From Gillisella vitis (GTDB lineage: Bacteria; Pseudomonadota; Alphaproteobacteria; Rhizobiales; Rhizobiaceae): a DNA stretch of 64,000 bases. Numbering within the stretch: position 1 is the stretch's first letter; each line of letters opens with the position of its first letter. Below are positions 36,755 through 46,298 of the stretch, in pieces. The DNA lies in assembly GCA_009744235.1 (NCBI GenBank), contig WPHV01000017.1, positions 58,488 through 122,487 of the forward strand, given 5' to 3'. The notes below the pieces were generated by a model that did not search any database, was not told the origin of the DNA, and worked only from the letters and a program-made list of their open reading frames with translations. The translations under genes and the position numbers were made by a program.

Positions 36755-38188
36755 GTTGTCGGTTGCGGCGATCTGAACGACGCGGAGATTGTTGGTGCTG
36801 CCCTGTTGCGCAAATGGAAATCCCGCCACGATGACAATGTGATCGGAGGGACTTGCCAGCTTTGCTTCCTGCACCGCCTGTTGCGCATGAATCAGCGACG
36901 CCTCATAGGTGTGGACATCTTGTGATCGCACGCCGACAACCCCCCAGAACATGTTGAGCCGGCGCGCGACTTGTTCGGACGGAGTGAGAGCCAGAATTGG
37001 CAATGCCGGTCTGGCACGCGAAATTCTGGCCGCGGTTGTTCCGCTCGATGTATAGGCCACCACAACCGGCGATCCCAGAGCCACGGCAACGTTGGCTGCT
37101 GCAGTGGCAACTGCATGCGGCGGTGATTGAGCGACATCGGGTTCCGTTGCCTCAAGGATCGGCCGGTAGTGCTTGTGCTTCTCCGTCTTCTCGATGATCC
37201 GGTTCATAATTTCGACCGCCTCCACCGGGTAGGCGCCTGTTGCGGTCTCGGCGGAAAGCATGACGGCATCTGCCCCATCATAGATGGCACCGGCAACGTC
37301 CGAGGCTTCAGCGCGCGTCGGCGTTGGCGAACTCACCATCGAGTCGAGCATCTGTGTGGCGACAATCACGGGCTTGGCCGCTAGCCGGCATGCACGGATG
37401 ATTTCCTTCTGCTTGCCCGGAACGTCCTCCGGCGGGATCTCCACGCCGAGATCACCTCGCGCAACCATGACGCTGTCCGAAAGCCTGACAATATCCTCGA
37501 TGTCATCGAGGGCAGACGGCTTCTCGATCTTGGCAATGAGGCCAGCCCTGTCTCCAACGAGGGACCGGGCTTCGATCATGTCGCGTGCCCGCTGAACGAA
37601 AGAAAGTGCGACCCAGTCGACGCCAAGCTCGAGCCCGAATTCCAGGTCCTCACGATCTTTCGCCGTGAGCGGGGAAATGTCCAGGACAGCGCCGGGCACG
37701 TTGACACCCTTGCGGTTCGACAAGGCGCCTCCATTGAGGACCTCGCAAACAAGCCGCCCGTCCATCACCTCCATGATCCGGACTTTTATTCTACCGTCGT
37801 CGATCAGGAGGTCCATTCCGGGCACCGCCACCTCGAAGATTTCCCGATGAGGTAGCGGAATATCGTTCATTCCTTCACCACCCTCACGGCCAAGGATAAA
37901 TCCGATGGTGGATCCACGTGCGAGTTCGAGCCTGCCATGTGCCAGAACTCCGATCCGGATCTTCGGACCCTGAAGATCCTGCAGCACGGCGATAGCAGCA
38001 TCATGCTCCTGCTCGAGAGCTCGGATGTTCCTATAGACTTCCGCGTGATCGGCCCGGGCACCATGGCTGAAATTCAGGCGGAACGTATCGACACCGGCGA
38101 GAAACAGTGAGCAAAGCATGTCGGGCGAACTTGACGCCGGTCCGACCGTCGCGACGATCTTTGATCGCCGGTTGTTGCGTATGAACAT
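36740..38188 (-). CDS. ttuE: Pyruvate kinase of the tartrate operon
   Basis: A 482-residue enzyme converting phosphoenolpyruvate and ADP to pyruvate and ATP. Motifs include SKIVATVGPASSS, FRLNFSHG, LLIDDGRI, LIAKIEKPSALDDI with the catalytic Lys, MVARGDLGVE and VIVATQMLDSM. It is the distal gene of ttuBCDE as in Agrobacterium vitis, where TtuE converts the product of glycerate metabolism. A TTG two codons earlier could also start translation. Confidence 0.94.
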   Translation of the reverse strand: MFIRNNRRSKIVATVGPASSSPDMLCSLFLAGVDTFRLNFSHGARADHAEVYRNIRALEQEHDAAIAVLQDLQGPKIRIGVLAHGRLELARGSTIGFILGREGGEGMNDIPLPHREIFEVAVPGMDLLIDDGRIKVRIMEVMDGRLVCEVLNGGALSNRKGVNVPGAVLDISPLTAKDREDLEFGLELGVDWVALSFVQRARDMIEARSLVGDRAGLIAKIEKPSALDDIEDIVRLSDSVMVARGDLGVEIPPEDVPGKQKEIIRACRLAAKPVIVATQMLDSMVSSPTPTRAEASDVAGAIYDGADAVMLSAETATGAYPVEAVEIMNRIIEKTEKHKHYRPILEATEPDVAQSPPHAVATAAANVAVALGSPVVVAYTSSGTTAARISRARPALPILALTPSEQVARRLNMFWGVVGVRSQDVHTYEASLIHAQQAVQEAKLASPSDHIVIVAGFPFAQQGSTNNLRVVQIAATDNLEIA

Positions 38189-38196
38189 GTCCAAAC

Positions 38197-39465
38197 CTAA
38201 CCTATGAGAATTGCGCGGATGTCGTTGACGTTCGTAAGCGTTGGGCCTGTGACCACCAGGTCGCCGATGGCCTTGAAGGCCGTGTAACTATCATGGGCAG
38301 ACAAGGTCGCCCGTGGATCGATACCAGCATCGCGCATTCGGATAAGACTGTCCGGCGCGACCAGCGCACCGGCAGCATCCTCGACACCGTCGATACCATC
38401 AGTATCACCGGCGATGGCCCAGATGCCGGAAGCTCCCTTAAGGGCAACCGCAAGGCTTAGAAGGAATTCCGTATTTCTTCCACCTCGCCCGTCGGTCATG
38501 CCACCAAGGGAAACAGTGCCCTCACCACCGGACAGGATGATGGCAGGTGCTGCTACAGGCAGGCCCTTGTCGCGCGCGGATAGCGCGATGCCCGCCATGA
38601 CACGCCCCATTTCGCGAGCCTCACCTTCCAGGGCATCTCCGAGGATCAGTGGACACAAACCGGCTTCCAGCGCGGCCGCGGCGGCCGCTTCGAGCGCTAT
38701 CGAGGGGGCAGCAACCAGCCGAATCTCGCCTGCAACCTCCTCTGCCTTCGGCGTCTCGTTGCCTTGCGCCAACACTGCGCGCGCAGAATCGGGCAGGTCA
38801 ATGCCGTAGCGGGCGACGATGGCTGCTGCATCTGCCAAAGTGGTAGGATCCGCGACCGTTGGACCCGAGGCAATCTCCGATGGATCGTCACCCGGCACGT
38901 CAGAGATGACCAGTGTCACCAGTTTTGCCGGCAGTGCTGCGCGGGCCAGATGTCCTCCCTTGATAGTGGATAGATGCTTGCGGACGGTATTCATCTCGGA
39001 GATGGTGGCACCGCTGGCAAGCAGCGCCTGATTGACCGCCCTTTTGTCGGCCAAAGTCATCTCGCCCGCAGGCGAGACAAGCAATGACGAACCGCCGCCG
39101 GAGATGAGAGCCACCACGAGATCGTCCGGACCAAGGCCCTGAACCGCAGCGAAAATCTTCTCTGCAGCCTTGATGCTCAACTCATCCGGGACGGGGTGGG
39201 AGGCCTCCAGGATTTCGATGCGTCCCGCCGGAACGGCGTGGCCGTAGCGAGTGACCACGATGCCCGAGAGATCGACATCGGGCCAGGCGGCGTCGACCGC
39301 AGCCGCCATCGCAGCCGACGCCTTGCCCGCTCCCACCACAACGCAGCGACCTCTGGGACGCTCTGGGAGGTTGTTGACAACAGCTATTTTCGGATCCGCG
39401 CTGGCAACGGCTGCGTCGAAAATTCGACGCAGCACCTGGCGAGCGGACACATCGTTCCAGGTCAT
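38197..39465 (-). CDS. ttuD: Glycerate kinase / hydroxypyruvate reductase-like (MOFRL family)
   Basis: A 422-residue MOFRL-family protein. VVVGAGKASAAMA gives a P-loop-like glycine-rich start; LISGGGSSLLVSPAG and PTVADPTT follow, and the C-terminal MOFRL domain has LSGGEGTVSLGG, GRGGRNTEFLLSLA and AGDTDGIDG. TtuD was first called hydroxypyruvate reductase; by family it is a glycerate 2-kinase. The ATG overlaps the ttuC stop as ATGA, showing coupling. Confidence 0.93.
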   Translation of the reverse strand: MTWNDVSARQVLRRIFDAAVASADPKIAVVNNLPERPRGRCVVVGAGKASAAMAAAVDAAWPDVDLSGIVVTRYGHAVPAGRIEILEASHPVPDELSIKAAEKIFAAVQGLGPDDLVVALISGGGSSLLVSPAGEMTLADKRAVNQALLASGATISEMNTVRKHLSTIKGGHLARAALPAKLVTLVISDVPGDDPSEIASGPTVADPTTLADAAAIVARYGIDLPDSARAVLAQGNETPKAEEVAGEIRLVAAPSIALEAAAAAALEAGLCPLILGDALEGEAREMGRVMAGIALSARDKGLPVAAPAIILSGGEGTVSLGGMTDGRGGRNTEFLLSLAVALKGASGIWAIAGDTDGIDGVEDAAGALVAPDSLIRMRDAGIDPRATLSAHDSYTAFKAIGDLVVTGPTLTNVNDIRAILIG

Positions 39466-40556
39466 TCTGCAGCGGCCATCTTCAAGATATTCGATCCTGC
39501 GATTGCGTTGCATACGGCTTCGGTGACTTGGCTGGTGTTGGCGGTGCCACCGACGTCTGGCGTCAGGATGCCCGCTTCGGTCACGCGCTCGACGGCGCTC
39601 ATCAGCCGTGCGGCGGCGTCGCGTTCACCCAGATGCTCGAGCATCTGCGCGGCAGTCCAGAAAGTGGCGATCGGGTTGGCGATACCCTTGCCGGTAATGT
39701 CGAAGGCAGATCCGTGGATCGGCTCAAACATTGATGGGAAACGGCGCTCCGGGTCGATGTTGGCCGTCGGCGCAACCCCGAGGCTGCCAGCGAGAGCACC
39801 AGCCAGATCCGACAGGATGTCGGCATGCAGATTGGTCGCCACGATCGTATCCAGCGTCTCCGGCTTCAGCGTCATGCGCACCGTCATTGCATCAACCAGC
39901 ATCTTGTCCCAGGTGACATCCGGGAACTCCGTCGCCACTTCGGCCGCGATCTCGTCCCACATCACCATGCCATGCCGCTGGGCGTTCGACTTGGTGACGA
40001 CAGTCAGCAGTTTGCGCGGGCGCACCTGGGCCAGCTTGAAGGCGTAGCGCATAATGCGGGTCACGCCGACGCGGGTGAAGATCGCCACTTCCGTGCCGAC
40101 CTCTTCCGGAAGGCCCCTATGGGCGCGGCCGCCATGGCCGGAATACTCGCCTTCGGAATTCTCCCGCACGATGACCCAGTCGAGATCGCCTGGACCGCAA
40201 TTGCGCAAGGGCGGCGTGATGCCGGGCAGGATCTTCGTCGGGCGCACATTGGCGTACTGGTCGAACCCCTGGCAGATCGGCAGGCGCAGGCCCCAGAGCG
40301 TGATATGGTCGGGAACGTCAGGGGCGCCGACCGCACCGAAAAAGATCGCATCGAACTTCTTCAGCTTGTCCAGCCCGTCGGCCGGCATCATCACGCCGTG
40401 CTTCTTGTAATAGTCAGAACCCCAGTCGAAGGTTTCGGTATGGATCTTGAAGTCACCGCTGCGCTGTTCCAGCGCCTCCAGAACCTGAAGACCCGCAGCT
40501 ATAACCTCAGGACCAATCCCATCCGCAGGGATCGCTGCAATCTTGTATTCACGCAT
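39462..40556 (-). CDS. ttuC: Tartrate dehydrogenase, ttu operon copy
   Basis: A 364-residue twin of the enzyme at 33700-34776: the first 354 residues are identical, and the C-terminus then reads NILKMAAAE instead of NII. The tail is read from sequence after the repeat ends and overlaps the ttuD start. It has VRENSEGEYSGHGG, DAMTVRMTL, NLHADILSDLAGAL and EPIHGSAFDITG as substrate, metal and NAD determinants. A GGAG site precedes the ATG, in a 21-base gap after ttuB. Confidence 0.95.
   Translation of the reverse strand: MREYKIAAIPADGIGPEVIAAGLQVLEALEQRSGDFKIHTETFDWGSDYYKKHGVMMPADGLDKLKKFDAIFFGAVGAPDVPDHITLWGLRLPICQGFDQYANVRPTKILPGITPPLRNCGPGDLDWVIVRENSEGEYSGHGGRAHRGLPEEVGTEVAIFTRVGVTRIMRYAFKLAQVRPRKLLTVVTKSNAQRHGMVMWDEIAAEVATEFPDVTWDKMLVDAMTVRMTLKPETLDTIVATNLHADILSDLAGALAGSLGVAPTANIDPERRFPSMFEPIHGSAFDITGKGIANPIATFWTAAQMLEHLGERDAAARLMSAVERVTEAGILTPDVGGTANTSQVTEAVCNAIAGSNILKMAAAE
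39486..40556. repeat. Copy 2 of the 1.07-kb ttuC repeat
   Basis: The partner of 33706-34776 in direct orientation. The 5.8-kb distance between direct copies means homologous recombination could delete or duplicate tctC, the GntR gene, ttuE and ttuD. Confidence 0.95.
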
Positions 40557-40577
40557 GTCTTTTCTCCACTTTGAGAT

Positions 40578-41879
40578 TTAACGATGTTGGACCGGGGCGA
40601 CTTTGCCCCCGCTTTCCGGTGCGGTACGCGACAACACGAGCGTCACGATCGCGGATACGACCAGCAGGCCGGCGACGAAGTAGAGCCCGCCCGCAAAGCT
40701 GCCCGTAGTGTCTTTGATCCAGCCGATCATCGAGGGACCAACGAAGCCGCCCAGGTTACCGATCGAGTTGATGGTAGCGATACCGGCTGCGGCCGCTGGT
40801 CCTGACAGGAAGAGCGTGGGCATGCTCCAAAGCGGCGGCTTCGAGCAGCTGATGCCGATGTTAACCAGCGTTAGCGCAATAAGGACGGTGAAGACGCTTG
40901 TCGCACCCGTGGCAAAGGCAAGCCCGACGGCGGCAAGCAGACACGCGCCAACCACATGCCAGGTCCGTTCACCGGTCTTGTCGGAATGACGCGCCCAGAG
41001 AACCATTGCAACAACTGCGAAAATGCCCGGTACCGCGTTGATAAAGCCGACCTGAAGGGACGATAGGCCGAACTCCTTGATGATCTGCGGCGCCCAGATG
41101 CCGAGGGTGTAAAGGCCGGCGGACGTACCGAAATAGACAAGGGCGAGCGCGATAACCCGAATGTCAGCGAGCCCTGCAAGAATGCTGTGGCTGGCCTTGC
41201 CCTTTGCGGCCTGCTCAGCGTTCATCGTCTTCACAAGCCAGTTGCGCTCATCTTCCGAGAGCCACTTGGCTTTTTCCGGACGGTCGGTGAGGTAAAAGAG
41301 GACGACGACGCCGAGGATGACCGCAGGAGCGGCTTCAATCAGGAACATCCACTGCCAGCCGGCAAGACCGAGGAAACCATGCATCTCCATGAGCGCTCCG
41401 GAGATCGGCGAACCGAGGACGGTCGAAAGCGGGGCTGCGGCCATGAAAATCGCTGTCACTGCCGCACGGCGGCGAGCCGGAAACCAGAAGCTCAGGTAAA
41501 GGATAATCCCCGGGAAAAAGCCCGCCTCGGCAACGCCGAGAAGGAAGCGTAACGCATAGAAACTTGTTGTTCCCTGTACGAACGCCATGAGGCCGGACAC
41601 GATCCCCCAGGTGATCATGACGCGGGCAATCCAGATGCGCGCACCGACTTTGTTGAGAATGAGGTTGGACGGAACTTCGAACAGGAAGTAGCCGACGAAG
41701 AAGATGCCTGCTCCGATACCGAAGACAGTCGAGGAAAATCCAAGGTCCTCGTTCATGGTCAGTGCGGCGAAACCGATATTCACCCGGTCCAGGAACGCTA
41801 CAAAATAAAGCAGCATGATAAATGGCACGATGCGCAGAGTGATTTTGCGCAGAACGCGCGTCTCCAGGTCGCTGTTCAT
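40578..41879 (-). CDS. ttuB: Tartrate transporter, major facilitator superfamily
   Basis: A 433-residue carrier with 12 predicted membrane segments, of the anion:cation symporter family: LLYFVAFLDRVNIGFAALTM in segment 1 and YFLFEVPSNLILNKVGARIW after segment 2 are its signatures. The long central loop carries TDRPEKAKWLSEDERNWL, also typical. GGGAGGAG precedes the ATG. It is the first gene of ttuBCDE and is divergent from ttuA. Confidence 0.94.
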   Translation of the reverse strand: MNSDLETRVLRKITLRIVPFIMLLYFVAFLDRVNIGFAALTMNEDLGFSSTVFGIGAGIFFVGYFLFEVPSNLILNKVGARIWIARVMITWGIVSGLMAFVQGTTSFYALRFLLGVAEAGFFPGIILYLSFWFPARRRAAVTAIFMAAAPLSTVLGSPISGALMEMHGFLGLAGWQWMFLIEAAPAVILGVVVLFYLTDRPEKAKWLSEDERNWLVKTMNAEQAAKGKASHSILAGLADIRVIALALVYFGTSAGLYTLGIWAPQIIKEFGLSSLQVGFINAVPGIFAVVAMVLWARHSDKTGERTWHVVGACLLAAVGLAFATGATSVFTVLIALTLVNIGISCSKPPLWSMPTLFLSGPAAAAGIATINSIGNLGGFVGPSMIGWIKDTTGSFAGGLYFVAGLLVVSAIVTLVLSRTAPESGGKVAPVQHR

Positions 41880-41967
41880 AGCGAACTCCTCCCAATGATC
41901 CGTTGGGCGCACCTCCTGCGCCTTCGGGAAAGACGTTAATTCGTACTTTCCTCCCAAGCCACAATGC

Positions 41968-41985
41968 TTTAATTATATAATTAAA
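41968..41985. promoter_or_regulatory. Perfect 18-bp AT-rich palindrome, likely TtuA operator
   Basis: TTTAATTATATAATTAAA is fully symmetric and AT-rich in a GC-rich surrounding, midway between divergent ttuA and ttuB. It fits a LysR target with a T-N11-A core (T...A spacing present). Confidence 0.6.
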
Positions 41986-42002
41986 TGATATAAATGCATG
42001 TC

Positions 42003-42917
42003 ATGGAACTGGAACAACTAAAATGCTTCGTCGCTGCGGCCGAAGAACTGCATTTCGGTAGGGCTGCACAGAAAATGGGAATGCTACCGGCATCGCTGGG
42101 ACGGCATTTAAGACTGTTGGAGGAGTCCCTCGGCACTCGCCTCATGTCCCGGACAACCCGAAGTGTCGCCCTGACCGAAGATGGAGTCGCCCTGCTGGAG
42201 GAGGTGAGGCCCCTTCTCCATCGTCTCCAGACACTTGCGGAAGAGTTTCGATCAAGGAAAACTCAGCAGACGACCGTGCTCCGCATAGGTGCGATAGACA
42301 GCGCTGCAGCAGGTCTTATACCGCCGCTGCTGCATGATTTTCGGGAGCGATGCCCTGGGATCAAAACTCAGCTCGTCGAAGACAAGTCGATACGTCTCAT
42401 TCCAAAACTGATTGCCGGGCGTCTGGATATCATCTTCATTCGACCTCGAGACGGACTAAACCGGAACCTGGTTATTCGCACCCTCACGCACGAAACACCC
42501 GTTATTGCACTGCCCGTCACGCATCCGCTCGCGGGTCGCGAGCGGATCTCCGTCGATGAACTGCGCGACGAGGCCCTCATCGTGCCAGAGCGCCGCTCTC
42601 GTCCCCACAGCTATGACCTGACCATGAAACTCTTCGAGGACGCCGGACTACACCCGCGCATCGCCCAGATTGCTGACGAGAAACAAACGATTATCAACCT
42701 CGTTGCGGCAGGAATCGGATCCGCCATCGTCCCCCGCTGGACCGCGAAACTCGCGGTATCCGGGGTGACTTTCGTTCCCCTCATGACGGTTGGCGGCATT
42801 TCACTCCGGAAACTGCCTCTTGCCGCAGCCTGGGCAAAAGCTGTTCGTGATCCCGGACGCGACCAGTTGCTGGAACTTCTCGACACAAATATCGACCGAT
42901 ATGCCGAGCAGGCGTAG
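42003..42917 (+). CDS. ttuA: LysR family regulator of tartrate use
   Basis: A protein of about 304 residues; [20 protein letters not shown] and [21 protein letters not shown] form the HTH, close to the BenM/CatR-like LysR group. The effector domain starts [17 protein letters not shown]. Divergent from ttuB, as in the Agrobacterium vitis locus, it is the expected tartrate-responsive activator. ATG 41994 three codons earlier is an alternative start. Confidence 0.93.
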   Translation: MELEQLKCFVAAAEELHFGRAAQKMGMLPASLGRHLRLLEESLGTRLMSRTTRSVALTEDGVALLEEVRPLLHRLQTLAEEFRSRKTQQTTVLRIGAIDSAAAGLIPPLLHDFRERCPGIKTQLVEDKSIRLIPKLIAGRLDIIFIRPRDGLNRNLVIRTLTHETPVIALPVTHPLAGRERISVDELRDEALIVPERRSRPHSYDLTMKLFEDAGLHPRIAQIADEKQTIINLVAAGIGSAIVPRWTAKLAVSGVTFVPLMTVGGISLRKLPLAAAWAKAVRDPGRDQLLELLDTNIDRYAEQA

Positions 42918-42995
42918 GCTCGCCCGCCCCTCCGTACCATCCGTCTGCACCTGATAGAGAGGCGGGCACCAGCATCTTGTTCCTCTTCGTCTTGA

Positions 42996-43020
42996 GCGGG
43001 TTTGAACCAGCGTTCTACCA
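42996..43020. other. tRNA-like fragment, weak
   Basis: GGGTTTGAACC followed by GCGTTCTACCA resembles reversed T-loop and D-arm elements of a tRNA with the anticodon arm missing. It lies between ttuA and the AraC gene, the boundary of the tartrate block. No complete cloverleaf can be drawn. Confidence 0.2.
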
Positions 43021-43132
43021 ATCATGGGCGTGCTAAATCATTGATAAAATCAGGACCGCACGTTTGGTGCTAACAGTAATCGTTCGACCGGACATCCCTC
43101 AATAGTCGCCGCGCACCCTGCCCTCCGCGATG

Positions 43133-44014
43133 TCAGGCCGCCTCGCCTCGAAGCCGTATCGCGTCCTTGGATGGAGGCAATCCAAAGTGTCGGGCATATT
43201 CCCGGCTGAACTGGTTCGGGCTTTCATATCCAACACCGAACGCCACTGATGTCGCGTTTCCCTCTCCAGACATGAGAAGTGTCCGCGCATGCAATAGTCG
43301 CACCTGCTTCTGGTACTGGATCGGGCTGAGCGCCGTGACCGCCTTGAAGTGACGATGGAAGGCTGAGATGCTGAGGGAGGCCATCTCGGCAAGCGCCTCG
43401 ACCCTGAGAGGCTTGGCAAAGTTCTCGCGGATCCAATGGATGGCAACGCCGATCCGCGAGATGGCGGCATCAGGTGCTGCGATATCACGAAGCATCCAGC
43501 CGAGCGGACCCTGCAGCACCCGGAACAATATCTCCCGTTCATAGGCGGGTGCCAGCACTGCAATCTCGTCCGGACGGTCCATCAGGCGCAGCATGCGCAC
43601 CCAGGCATCGAGAAGCTCTTCGCCAACTGGCGCAACCGAGAAACCCGATCCGAACAGCTTGCTGCAGACCTGCACCGGCAAGTCGCTGATGAGAGCGGCG
43701 ACTGTCGGCGGGTGGAGCGTCAGGCTGACCGCAAGATAGGGTTCGCCCGCCACCGAAGGATGCACTGATCCCACCGCTGGAAGGTCGACTGACATGACGA
43801 AATACGTCGCAGGATCATAGGCGAAGGTCCGTTCACCGACCGTCATCGTCTTCGATCCGGTCAGGATCAGGTTGATCATCGGCTCGTAGACGGCTGACAG
43901 CCGATGTTCGGGGATCTCGCCCTGAACCATTGCCACGCGCGGGATGCCTGTCTCGGTACGGCGGTTTTCCGCGGACGAGGCCAGTCCGCGCAGTTCCTGA
44001 AGTTGCTTTTCCAT
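43133..44014 (-). CDS. AraC family transcriptional regulator
   Basis: A regulator of about 293 residues. The N-terminal cupin-like AraC_N domain has YEPMINLILTGSKTMTVG and YFVMSVDLPAVG. The C-terminal double HTH shows LAEMASLSISAFHRHFKAVT and VAFGVGYESPNQFSREYARHFG. It is divergent from an SDR/VOC/dehydrogenase operon and is its likely regulator. The ATG at 44014 is preferred to a TTG 19 codons earlier. Confidence 0.93.
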   Translation of the reverse strand: MEKQLQELRGLASSAENRRTETGIPRVAMVQGEIPEHRLSAVYEPMINLILTGSKTMTVGERTFAYDPATYFVMSVDLPAVGSVHPSVAGEPYLAVSLTLHPPTVAALISDLPVQVCSKLFGSGFSVAPVGEELLDAWVRMLRLMDRPDEIAVLAPAYEREILFRVLQGPLGWMLRDIAAPDAAISRIGVAIHWIRENFAKPLRVEALAEMASLSISAFHRHFKAVTALSPIQYQKQVRLLHARTLLMSGEGNATSVAFGVGYESPNQFSREYARHFGLPPSKDAIRLRGEAA

Positions 44015-44149
44015 GAGAGCGACCGTGACAGAATAGGGGCCAGTCGGCAACGGCAAAGCAGGAATAGGCAAGCTTTAAAGAGAATTGGGTGAGCGCGGGA
44101 GAGCATGCGGGCTTAGCTTGAGATCACACCGAACAGGGAAGGAATGCCC

Positions 44150-44893
44150 ATGAAGATCGTCATCGTCACCGGCAGCAGTCGGGGCCTTGGAGCCAGCACC
44201 GCCGTCGAATGCGCCCGCAGCGGCCTGGGCGTCGTCGTCACCTATAACAAGAATGCCGGCAAGGCGGACGAGGTCGTGAAGACGATCGTCGAGGGCGGCG
44301 GCAAGGCCGTAGCGCTGAAGCTCGACGTCGGCGATGTCGGCTCGTTCCCGGCGTTTCGAGATGCGCTTGCCGAGAAGCTGGAGATCCTCTGGGGGCGTAG
44401 CGACTTCGACTATCTCGTCAACAATGCGGGATACGGTCTCTACAGTCCGATTGCCACGGTGACGCAAGAGCAGTTCGACGGCTTGTTCAATGTCCATCTC
44501 AAAGGGCCGTTCTTCCTGACCCAGATCCTGCTGCCGCTGATGGCGGATGGCGGCCAGATCGTCAACATCACCAGCGCCACCTCGCGCGTGGCGACGGCCG
44601 GTGTCGCACCCTATGCCGCGTTCAAGGGTGGCCTCGAAGTCCTGACCCGCTACTTGGCCAAGGAATTCGGCGAGCGGCGCATCCGGGCGAACTCGATCGC
44701 ACCCGGCGCGATCCGCACCGAACTCGGCGGCGGGCTGAACGATGAATTCGAGGCAATGCTCGCGGGCCAGACGGCACTCGGCCGCGTTGGCGAGCCGGAA
44801 GAGATCGGCGGGGTCGTCGCCAGCCTCCTGTCCGGGCCGAACCGCTGGATCAATGCCCAGAATATCGAAGTTGCGGGTGGCTACATCATCTAG
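44150..44893 (+). CDS. SDR family oxidoreductase
   Basis: A 247-residue short-chain dehydrogenase: TGSSRGLGASTAV cofactor site, DYLVNNAGYGLYS, catalytic NITSATSR (Ser) and PYAAFKGGLE, where the usual YxxxK reads Y-A-A-F-K, so Tyr and Lys are kept. It is the first gene of a rightward run with VOC, saccharopine-dehydrogenase-like and SnoaL-like genes. The second ATG has GGAAGGA at better spacing than the first at 44144. Confidence 0.92.
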   Translation: MKIVIVTGSSRGLGASTAVECARSGLGVVVTYNKNAGKADEVVKTIVEGGGKAVALKLDVGDVGSFPAFRDALAEKLEILWGRSDFDYLVNNAGYGLYSPIATVTQEQFDGLFNVHLKGPFFLTQILLPLMADGGQIVNITSATSRVATAGVAPYAAFKGGLEVLTRYLAKEFGERRIRANSIAPGAIRTELGGGLNDEFEAMLAGQTALGRVGEPEEIGGVVASLLSGPNRWINAQNIEVAGGYII

Positions 44894-44907
44894 CGAAGGA
44901 GGGCACC

Positions 44908-45303
44908 ATGCTTGATCATGTCTTCATTTCCGTCAGCGATATCGCCCGGTCCATCGCGTTCTACGAGGCAGCGCTCGACCCTCTCGGGATTGTTCACGTC
45001 CATGACTACGATGGAAAGGATGGCCCTCGCGGTCATCCAGATCTGAAGGGGTTTGGCGCGAATGGCAGAGTGTTCTTCTGGCTCCGCGAAGGCGTGGTCG
45101 AGGGACGCGCCGCACATATCGGCTTCGTCGCCAACAGCAAGGCTCAGGTCGACGCCGCCTTTTCCGCCGCGATGTCGGTGGGCGCATCGCAAATCCATCC
45201 GCCCGGAGCACAGCTCCACTACGACCCACGCTACTACGCCGCGCAGATGCGCGACCCCGACGGCTACAGCCTCGAATTCGTCTACAAGGAATGGCAGCAC
45301 TGA
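44908..45303 (+). CDS. VOC family protein (glyoxalase/bleomycin resistance fold)
   Basis: A 131-residue vicinal-oxygen-chelate protein: MLDHVFISVSDIARSIAFYE at the start with the metal-binding His, AHIGFVANSKAQVDAAFSAA in the middle and YYAAQMRDPDGYSLEFVYKE near the end with the last Glu. The substrate is unknown. GAAGGAGGGC precedes the ATG; it is 14 bases after the SDR stop. Confidence 0.93.
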   Translation: MLDHVFISVSDIARSIAFYEAALDPLGIVHVHDYDGKDGPRGHPDLKGFGANGRVFFWLREGVVEGRAAHIGFVANSKAQVDAAFSAAMSVGASQIHPPGAQLHYDPRYYAAQMRDPDGYSLEFVYKEWQH

Positions 45304-45304
45304 C

Positions 45305-46288
45305 ATGACAAAACTGATGATCTATGGCGCGACCGGCTATACCGGCCGCATGGCGGCAGAACATGCGAAGACGGCAGGCACGCCTCTCGTTCTGGCTGGC
45401 CGCAACGAAGCGGCCCTCTTCAAACTCGCATCCGAACTTGGGGTGGACTATCGCGTCTTCAGTCTCGACGAACCGGCTGAGGTCGACAGGGGCCTCGCAG
45501 GCATCACCGTCCTCCTGAACTGCGCCGGACCATTCATGCGCACCGCCGAGCCACTGATGACGGCAGCGATCCGCTCCGGCGTTCATTACCTCGACACCGC
45601 GGCCGAACTCGACAGCTACCGTCTGGCGGAAGTGCTCGACGATCAGGCTAAGGCCGCGGGTATCATGCTCATGCCCGGCGGTGGCGGAAGTGTCGCGATG
45701 CTCGGCAGTCTCGCCGGACATGCCGCTGCACGCGTCGCGAAACCGTTCGGGATCCGGGTTGCCCTGCATGTTGCAGGCGGACTGTCGCGCGGGTCGGCGA
45801 TCACCGCCATGGAGAATGTTACGACCGAGACCCTGGCCCGCGTCGACGGCCAGCTCGTCGCCATCCCGGCGACCGGCATCCGCAAGTTCGACTTCGGCAA
45901 GGGCGCGGTCGACTGCTTCCCTGTGACGCTACCCGACCTTATCACCATCGCTCGGGCCACAGGTGTCGCTGACATCGAGACCTTCGTGCATGTCACCGGC
46001 GACGGTTTTCCGCAGGGCGATCTCTCGGCTCTCCCGGACGGCCCGAGCGAAGCGGAGCGTCTGGCCAACCGCTACCAGGCAGCCGTCGAAATCACCGACA
46101 CGGATGGAACAATCACCCGGTCTGTTCTCGAAACGGTCAACGGCTATACGTTCACGGCAATGGCCGCAGCCGAGGCCGGCCGTCGTGTGCTGGCAGGCGA
46201 GGCCCGTCCCGGTTTCCAGACGCCCGCGGCGCTGTTCGGGAATGGTTTCGCGCAGACCATCGCCAACACGATCATCATCGACATCTGA
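45305..46288 (+). CDS. Saccharopine dehydrogenase-like NAD(P)-binding protein
   Basis: A 327-residue protein starting MTKLMIYGATGYTGRMAAEH, a Rossmann fold of the trans-acting enoyl reductase/saccharopine dehydrogenase group, with LLNCAGPFMRTAEPLMTAAI and GVHYLDTAAELDSY as typical follow-on motifs. It begins one base after the VOC stop. Members of this group reduce acyl or keto intermediates; the substrate here is unknown. Confidence 0.9.
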   Translation: MTKLMIYGATGYTGRMAAEHAKTAGTPLVLAGRNEAALFKLASELGVDYRVFSLDEPAEVDRGLAGITVLLNCAGPFMRTAEPLMTAAIRSGVHYLDTAAELDSYRLAEVLDDQAKAAGIMLMPGGGGSVAMLGSLAGHAAARVAKPFGIRVALHVAGGLSRGSAITAMENVTTETLARVDGQLVAIPATGIRKFDFGKGAVDCFPVTLPDLITIARATGVADIETFVHVTGDGFPQGDLSALPDGPSEAERLANRYQAAVEITDTDGTITRSVLETVNGYTFTAMAAAEAGRRVLAGEARPGFQTPAALFGNGFAQTIANTIIIDI

Positions 46289-46298
46289 GGAGCCGACC

